This document shows, piece after piece, positions 57,411 to 64,000 of a DNA stretch of 64,000 nt. The first letter of the stretch is position 1; the number at the start of each line of letters is the position of its first letter. The stretch lies in NCBI RefSeq assembly GCF_022682495.2, contig NC_071390.1, forward strand, positions 166,433,220-166,497,219, in the 5' to 3' direction. The notes beneath the pieces were generated by a model, which saw only the letters and a program-made list of their open reading frames with translations, was not told where the DNA came from and made no database searches. This stretch comes from Desmodus rotundus. Its lineage: Eukaryota; Chordata; Mammalia; Chiroptera; Phyllostomidae. The position numbers were made by a program, and so were the translations under genes.

Positions 57411-58984
57411 CCTAAAAATCCACTTATTATAAAATTCACTTACATGAAATTTTAATTTCTCTTTCTTCCTTCCTTTCTCTTTCTTTCTCTGTACACTGGG
57501 GCTGGCAAAATTGTTTCAAACCACTTGCCAACATTAACTGTTGATGGCAGCCTGGATTGTTGGGTTGAGAAAGATTCTGAAGTTGAGTCTTTGCTAAAGC
57601 AAGAGTCCCCTGCTTGATGGGTGATGTCTGCCGTGGAATGTGAGTGAGGAGGGGTGGCATTGCTCGCACAGGCTTGCCATTCTAGAAGTAAGCTCTGTAA
57701 TACCCAGACAGAAAAGGACTGTACTGAGCAGCTGTTAACCATGAATGCAAAGCTCCCTGCCACTTAAGACAAGATAAGAAGGGAAAGGGAGAGCATTTCT
57801 GCTCTCCCTCTGCCTCCCCCACAAACACACGCAACTCCTGAGTGACCTGGAGTTCTATGCTGTGTTTATAGTGGGGGCATAAGCAGGTAGATAGGAAAAG
57901 CACATGTTTGCCTGGGGCCTATAGCCACTAGTATCTCCCCTCCCTCATCCTCTCACTGCCTTAAGCTTTTGCATGCAGCTCGTGCAGAGAATGACTAGAG
58001 GCTTCTGCTCACACATGCCTTAGTGGAATCAAGGAATGCCTTTTGTTGATTTGGATGTGTATATGGCTGAAGACAGGGCACAAGAATAGGCTGAAAGCAA
58101 GACTTTCCATTCCTCTGTGTCCCTGAAGCAGTTTCCTCTTTGACACGACCTCCATCTTCTTTGAATTCCCAAACTGAGTAACTACTTGGAAAGCTTTCTT
58201 GGATTTTTTATTTTAAAATTACTTTTCCAGCTGTAATTTTTCTTCAAGTTGGAATTTCACTCTTTCTGCTTCGAACTTCATTGTTAATCCAAGTTTAAGG
58301 TCAGACATAAACAGCGTTTGTGTACAGCAGGCATGTGGGTGTGCCATGTTTTAACCTTGAAGTAGGCTCCCATTTACTTGGCTTCATGATTCCTCTGCGC
58401 CTCAGTTTACCTCCCTGCCCCAGAAACTGGAGGGAATAGAAGGAATGCCATGGGCAGGTTTTCAGATGGAAGGAGTTGGTAAGTTTAAGAAAAACTTCAA
58501 GGTCAAAGAGAAGGAATGCTCAAAGACATATAAAGGCATTTGGATATTTAATAGTGTTGGCAGTTCCTTCTTGGATATTTAATAGCATTGGCAATACCTT
58601 ATTTTGTTGAGTCAGTACCTTGTGGGTCTAGAAATGGCTTCTAAAATTATCCGGTTAATTTTCCTCTTGGGGTGTGATGATGTGAAGGGGTAGTAATTTC
58701 TCATAGAGCTCAGACCAGCTCTGTATTTTGTACAGAGGTCAAGATCTTAGTCATGATATAAAGGATATAATCTTTTTATATTCTGGCATATGTACATCTA
58801 AAATTACAAATTTAATTTTTCTTCACAAGGCAGTGAATCAAGGATCTCCAAAGAAATAGGTCTACACTTATGCTCTAATTTAAATTACTTCAGCCAAATG
58901 ATTTAGTGAGTCATTCATTGCGCTTTTCCCCCCCCTATGGATTCAGTGTTGTTTTCTATAGTGCCCTTACACCCAACTTCTAGG
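57411..58984. other. No recognised gene; one short tandem duplication
   Basis: No supported gene. A 31-bp unit beginning ttggatatttaatag is present twice in tandem at 58540-58601 with a few differences. Confidence 0.4.
58540..58601 (+). repeat. 31-bp tandem duplication
   Basis: Unit 1 (58540-58570) and unit 2 (58571-58601) both start ttggatatttaatag and continue through ttggca to acctt/tcctt endings. The few differences indicate an older local duplication. Confidence 0.8.
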
Positions 58985-59365
58985 CCACTTAATTGGGTCT
59001 CTTCACCAGACTTGCTGCAGCCATATTAATTTCTCCCTTGGAAACCTCCAGATTAGATACCCACAGCTTGTCCCTCCTCCTACACCTATTCCCCTTCATA
59101 CTTCAAGGTACCATGGATATCAGGTCAGTCAAGCCATCCTTGATTATTTATCCCATAGTCTGTGATTTCTCCCATCTCTGAACTCATGTTGAGATGATTA
59201 TCTATACTCAGTCTTTACACTTGATCTCTGATGACCTCCTACAGTTGTTCACATTTGTCTTGAGGGAAAGGAGCATATCTGGTGCTTTTTTCTATATTTT
59301 CCCAAATGCCTAGCTCCTGCTGGGCATACCTCAAGCAACAGTAGATTGATAAATGGTTGAGAAGT
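58985..59365 (+). repeat. L2 LINE 3' relic
   Basis: aaggtaccatggatatcagg, aagccatccttgattattta, agggaaaggagcatatctgg and ctgggcatacctcaagcaac, agtagattgataaatggttg follow L2 3' end order. Diverged. Confidence 0.55.
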
Positions 59366-61344
59366 CTTAACTGGGCCTAGAGTTTATACATCGAAGAACA
59401 GGGAGCTTCCCTTTATCTTTGTGCTGTTTGACCAGAATTTGCCCCTAGTCTTACCCAATTACAGGAAAAATAGTGTTCGAACTAGGAAGCTAGTTCTGTG
59501 AATCCACATTTCCTTTGTTGGGCAATGATCTAGCTGCATGTGGCATGACTTCTGCTGACACAGAGCATACTCACTCTTTTTTTTTTCAAAGTCAGAAAAA
59601 GACTATTTCCATTCAAGTCACAAGTTGTGGAAGGTGGTAGTAGTTTCTCTGTGACCTGGCGAGTCATTTCACCACCTTCAGGTACAGTTTCCTTTTCTAC
59701 AACTTTTCCAGCTCCAATTTCAGCAAGTCTATGCTTTTGTGGCTGCTCAAGTCTTCCCACATCTTATCGAATAGATTTATTTGTATGACAAAGGGAAGGA
59801 CTCCCTAGGTCCCCTCTTCATTCTCTGCTCTGGATCTGATGTTGGGGGATGGAGCTAGTGCAGTTAATAATCAGAGGCCTGGCTGGGAGTGCAGCTTCTT
59901 ATATCCCACTAGCTAAGACTTGGAGCCCACCTTGAGGAGGGTAGCTTTACTTGTCCACGCAGGGACATCTAGACGTTCTGGTTTTGGGAAAATTGTTCTT
60001 TCTCCCTATCTCTGTGTGTATATCCTTGGTAGCACAGAATCTTCTGCCTGTGGTTTTGCAATGTAGGCCAAGTCAGTTCTTCTATTAAAGTCTTTGGAAA
60101 ATTCAAGACATGTACTAGAGACTAATAAAATGACTACTAAAGGTTTTATTAGATGACATTTCTCTTTCTTTTATGTGGTTGATGGTAACAACAAGATTGT
60201 ATACCATTGTTAGTTGTAATGTTTTGAATTGTTGCCCTTTGGTGACTTAGGTTTCTGCCTGTCATTTTAGGTGTCACATCTTGAGAACAGATGTCCTGGG
60301 TGAGATGTGAGTTGATTTTCATTCATCAAAAGTTGGCCCTTGTGCTAGAGGGGAAGTGGAGGAAACCACTCTGTTATTAGACTCTCAAATGACTGTTTGT
60401 ATCTGTAGAAAGTAGTCTGCTTTCTGCCACGATTGAGGAGAAATATGGAGTTAGTTCTAAGAAATATCTGTTATCTAATCTCTGCTATGTTTAATAAGCT
60501 ATTTAAGACAGAGATTATTTTGTGGAGGTTTTAAAAATCATTTGATTGGATGTGCTTTGGTCTCCTAAAGGATTTGTGGCATTTTCCCTAAGAAGGCATT
60601 GTGCTGTGGGAAGTGACGGTGGGATTATTCCTCGGTGTTAAGTAAAATTAAGAGTGTGATTTATGTGCTTATATTTCCATGCACACTCAAGGAAGCAATT
60701 CTCCTTTGAAACTTACAACATAATGATGCCAAAAAAAAAAAAAAATCAGACGTTCAGAAGAAAGTTAAGTTGTTTGGATGAAAGCTGAAACCATGTGGGG
60801 CCCAGAAAATCTTGCAATATTCTGCCCATTAAAAGTTCTTCTTCAAATAAATGTGCACATACAGAACAGAGAAAAAGAAAGTCATCCATTTGGATTCAAC
60901 AGCATGTCAGCCTAATTATATTAGACAATGGTGAGCTCAATGATTCCACTTTTGATCCATTGCTGTGTGAAGTTCATTATTATCTGTTTCAAATTATTGT
61001 TCATTTCAAGAGCCCTACAGTGAAAAAGCATGTAAAGTCTTTGAAAGAACACTGGTGCCTTCCCCAAAAGCTTTGTGAAACACTTCTTTGGAAACATTTC
61101 TGCTGAGGCCGTGCATTGGTTGTGAGTGGGCATAGGGAATGGGCGTCTGTGCTTCCCCTTTTCAAATTTGTTTACCTTAAATACATCTCCATGGAAACGA
61201 GGCCTGTTCCTAAGCTGACTTTAGGGTTGTCCTTAAGAGGAATGAAGAGAAAAATATAGATAGCTAGAATTTTCATATAATCCAAAGAAGGTCAGTCAAG
61301 GCAAGACAGACTAAGGATCATTGAGTCCCCTGTTTGAGACAGAT
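59366..61344. other. No recognised gene or repeat
   Basis: About 2 kb of AT-rich, unique-looking DNA with an A14 run near 60731. A 103-codon frame (60795-61106) lacks motifs. Confidence 0.4.
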
Positions 61345-61525
61345 GTTTTTAAATAAATTTTCTCATTTAACCCTGAGAGCTAAATGGTATTATCTCTGTT
61401 TCACAGATGAGGGCCTTGAACTTCTGAACATTTACTCAAATTGTGAGTAACAAACCGAGATTTGAACCCAAGCCTGTCTCATTCGGATGCCCACGCTCTT
61501 TCTGTAAAACCACACCGCCAATAGC
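61345..61525 (-). repeat. MIR SINE
   Basis: attttctcatttaaccctga, ggtattatctctgtttcaca, gatgagggccttgaac and ccgagatttgaacccaagcc outline a reverse-complement MIR. Confidence 0.82.
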
Positions 61526-61819
61526 TGCAACCTTTCCCCCACCTCCCTCAGCATTTTCCAGAATGATATAAAAATGGGCCACCCTTGATGGTACCTTCTT
61601 CTGGGTAAATGAAGTGCTTGTGAGGAAAGAGATACCAGGAAGAAAGGAAAATAAATGGCCTGGGTAAGCCAAACATGAAGTCAGCAGCAATAGCATCATC
61701 ATGGGCAGTTGCCCCCAAAACTGCCAGAATCCCAGGCTGGTCCAGAAAACCCTCATTTAGCTAACAGTCCCTCGAGTAGGAAGGCCTCCATTTACCAGGT
61801 TGTTAGATACACTCCACTT

Positions 61820-61965
61820 TGGAGAGAAGATAAGGCAATGGACTGGAAAGAGCGCTGCCACCCTGGGTTCAAATCTTGCCCCCTACTTGTGGGGTTCTGT
61901 ACAAGAGCCTGGGTAACTTCTCTGAGACTCAAATGTAAATGTGGTATCTTAATGGGGCAGGATGT
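61820..61965 (+). repeat. MIR SINE
   Basis: gataaggcaatggactggaa, accctgggttcaaatcttgc and gggtaacttctctgagactc form the 5' and core parts of a plus-strand MIR. Confidence 0.68.
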
Positions 61966-63165
61966 GGCCCTCAGCTGTCTGGGCCAGTGGTGACAGGCAA
62001 CACTTTCCACATACCCATTTACATCCATGGTCTCTATTTCAGATGTATACAAAATTCGGGCTGTAGGAGGGTCACCAAGGGCTAGGAGAGAACTCACACT
62101 AAGGGAAGTTGCCTCACGTGAAGAGGGACTCAGCCGCCAGGCCTGAGTGCTGGACGAGAGGTATGGCCTCAGTGCTGTGCTATGGCTGATAGTGGAATCC
62201 AGCTCCAGTCAGCAATTTAAAAATTTGACCCATGTGCCATGGCACTAGAGAGTAATGGACCCTCTGACTTTCAGTGCAACGGGATGTAACATAATAGGAG
62301 CATTCTCCTCTTTGTTTCAGGGCTGACAGGATCTTTGGCATTGAGGGACCGGCATTTTCAGCTCTAACCATCCCCAAGCAGTGGAGACAGAGGTGGGAGC
62401 ACCTGCTTAGAGTGTGGACCTGAGGCCAAAAATCTTAGCTCTTTGGAGTATAGAGGTAAGTAGGAAACTAAGCAGGATCCGCGGACACAACGAAGGAGCC
62501 CTGAGTTTGAATATATGGGGAGGACAACCCGTTAAATATTGCGCTTCCCACGGTCAAAGGACTAGGGCTCGGGAGCCATTGGAATTTAGGTGGAGATGAT
62601 GGTGAGACTGGACTACACTCACTGGAGGAGTTAACTTTTTAGGTTATTGGGATGATAAAGTGCAGTGCCTGGCACATAGTAGGCTGTCAATAAATGTTAA
62701 TTATCTTGATCTGTCTGGGGCATACACAGGAATCAGCCAAGTGGGCAAGTTCAGGACACTGGGCAGAATCCTGCAATACTGCCCCAGCTCACAAGGGGCG
62801 AAATGCCAAAGAGATCAGCTATCAGGGTGAGGTCTGAAAGGCACATGAGGCACAGGGAGAGGAGAGAAGGTGTAAATCCACAAATTAGCTGGGAGGGTCT
62901 GGAACAAGACAGGCCGAGCCATGAGGCCTCCAACTCCAGGGCTGGAAGAGACGGAACAGATCCGGAAGGCCAGGCAGACTCAACCAAAGTTACTGGCTCA
63001 CTCGGGGCCCAGTGGGAACTGGAGACTAATGGCTCTCTTCTCTTCTTTTAACGTGTAAGTTCTGATATAATTTTGTACTCACAGAAAAGTTACAAGAATA
63101 GTATGTAACTATTCTTCCCATATACCTTTCACCCAGTTTTCCCAAATTTCACCCCTATGCTTTGT
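61966..63165. other. No recognised gene
   Basis: Only the MIR end at about 62640-62705 (gcagtgcctggcacatagta, ggctgtcaataaatgttaat) is assigned. The remaining frames are short and featureless. Confidence 0.4.
62638..62706 (+). repeat. MIR 3' end
   Basis: gcagtgcctggcacatagta followed by ggctgtcaataaatgttaat is the conserved MIR end. Confidence 0.72.
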
Positions 63166-63235
63166 CTTCTGTCTCTCTCTCTGTCTCTCTCTATCTCTGC
63201 GTCTCCATCTCTGTCTGCATCCCTATCTATATCCT
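63166..63235 (+). repeat. CT-rich simple repeat
   Basis: Degenerate ctgtctctctctctgtctct and ctatctctgcgtctccatct units make up a polypyrimidine microsatellite. Confidence 0.85.
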
Positions 63236-63780
63236 CATCCGTAGCATATTTTTTCTGAACTGTTTGAAACCTGAGGCCCCTTTACACATTTCAGTGGGCG
63301 TTTCCTAAAAATAACATTTGTTGCTAACTATAGCATGATGATCAAACTCAGGAAATTAACATTCATGCAATATCGTGATCTTGTGGACAGACCTTACCCA
63401 GATTTCGCTGATTGTCCGAATAATATCAGGAGAAGAAAACCCCAGGTCGCACATTGCCCTCGTCACATCTCTTCAGTCTCCTGGAGTCTGCAGCCGCTCC
63501 TCAGTCTTCGTCGTTCATGGCATCGACAGTTTGGGAAAAGACAGGTCAGCTGTTTTATAGAATGTTTTTCAGGTAGGGTCTGTCTGATGTTTCCCCATAT
63601 TTCTGGCAGGAATAATGCAAACGTGATGTTGTCTTCTCCAAGGCATCACATCAGGAGGCACGAGGCCAATTTTTCTTGTGACTCAGAATGTTAACTTCGA
63701 TCCTGTAGCTGAGGTGGTGCCTGCTAGGTTTCCCCACAGGCGGTTACTGTGTTTACTTTGTCATTAATAAGAATGTGGGC
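63236..63780. other. No recognised gene
   Basis: A 119-aa frame (63335-63694) overlaps a second open frame. The AT-rich first part resembles old L1 3' text but not firmly. Confidence 0.3.
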
Positions 63781-64000
63781 CCTAGCCAGATAGCTCAGTT
63801 GGTTGGAATGTTGTCCTACACACCAAAAAGTTTGCAGGTTCGATTCCTGGTCAGGGCACATTCCCAGGTTGCAGGTTTAATCTCTGGTTTGATCTCTGGG
63901 TCAGGGTGCATACAGAAGGTGATCCATGTTTCTTTCTCACATCTGTGTTTCTTTCTCTCTCTCCCTTCCTCTCTCTCTAAAATCAACAAACATATCCTTG
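63781..64000 (+). mobile_element. VES-related SINE, variant subfamily, cut by window end
   Basis: The head ccctagccagatagctcagt, the B box ggttcgattcctggtcaggg, the extended middle (gcaggtttaatctctggttt, gatctctgggtcagggtgca) and a tail starting ctctctctaaaatcaacaaa are present. It shares the longer middle and the atatccttg tail with the copy at 24701. Its 3' end and right duplication lie beyond the window. Confidence 0.9.

Noticed and set aside
1..64000. Endogenous retrovirus with gag, pol or env
   Set aside because: Only solo MaLR-type LTRs were found. No retroviral protein motifs (for example a YXDD reverse-transcriptase box in context) were seen in any frame.
1..64000. CRISPR array or bacterial-type operon
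   Set aside because: No regularly spaced direct repeats. All repeat content is eukaryotic interspersed or simple repeats.

Overview
The window is gene-poor nuclear DNA from a placental mammal, almost certainly a bat. The diagnosis rests on seven copies of a tRNA-derived SINE of the VES type (head near ccctggctggtgtagctcag, Pol III B box ggttcgattcc, CT-rich tail ending in A-rich sequence), a family known from vespertilionid and related microbats. ORF1-only 'half-L1' (HAL1) elements and mariner DNA transposons fit the same lineage. MIR, L2, MaLR LTRs and old hAT and Tigger elements are the general eutherian background. No intact protein-coding gene, rRNA, tRNA gene or CRISPR array is supported. 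Nearly all long reading frames are chance frames or relics of transposon proteins. The window is probably intergenic or lies within a very large intron.

Layout. 0.5-6.1 kb: two HAL1 elements in opposite orientation, an old one on the minus strand and a young, near full-length one on the plus strand with a clear target-site duplication. 7.2-12.7 kb: a MaLR LTR, an L1 3' end, MIRs, an L2 and a Tigger-type element. 12.7-24.7 kb: mostly unrecognised sequence with a VES nested in a hAT element and scattered MIRs. 24.7-28.5 kb: VES copies, an inverted L1 tail and MIRs. 27.5-34.4 kb: the most striking structure, a large inverted repeat with arms of about 1.17 kb, roughly 97% identical, separated by about 4.3 kb. 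One arm has since gained a VES SINE, so the other arm preserves the empty site. The spacer holds a short stretch with good splice-site look-alikes on both strands. 35.7-42.5 kb: L2s, MIRs, a 50-bp micro-insertion of an L1 tail, an unexplained coding-like frame near 38.5 kb, a MaLR LTR, a VES and a mariner element with foreign-looking DNA inside. 45.6-51.2 kb: three MaLR LTRs, a VES, a second mariner with transposase remains and a third HAL1. 52.5-64 kb: MIRs, hATs, a fourth HAL1, L2 and finally a VES cut by the window edge.

There is no operon-like cooperation between genes here. What can be read is transposon history: HAL1, which lacks ORF2, and VES must both borrow L1 machinery, and the mariners and hATs are dead cut-and-paste elements. 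I did not find a clear new biological system. The inverted repeat with its SINE-dated arms and a central tract of near identity is the best candidate for further work.
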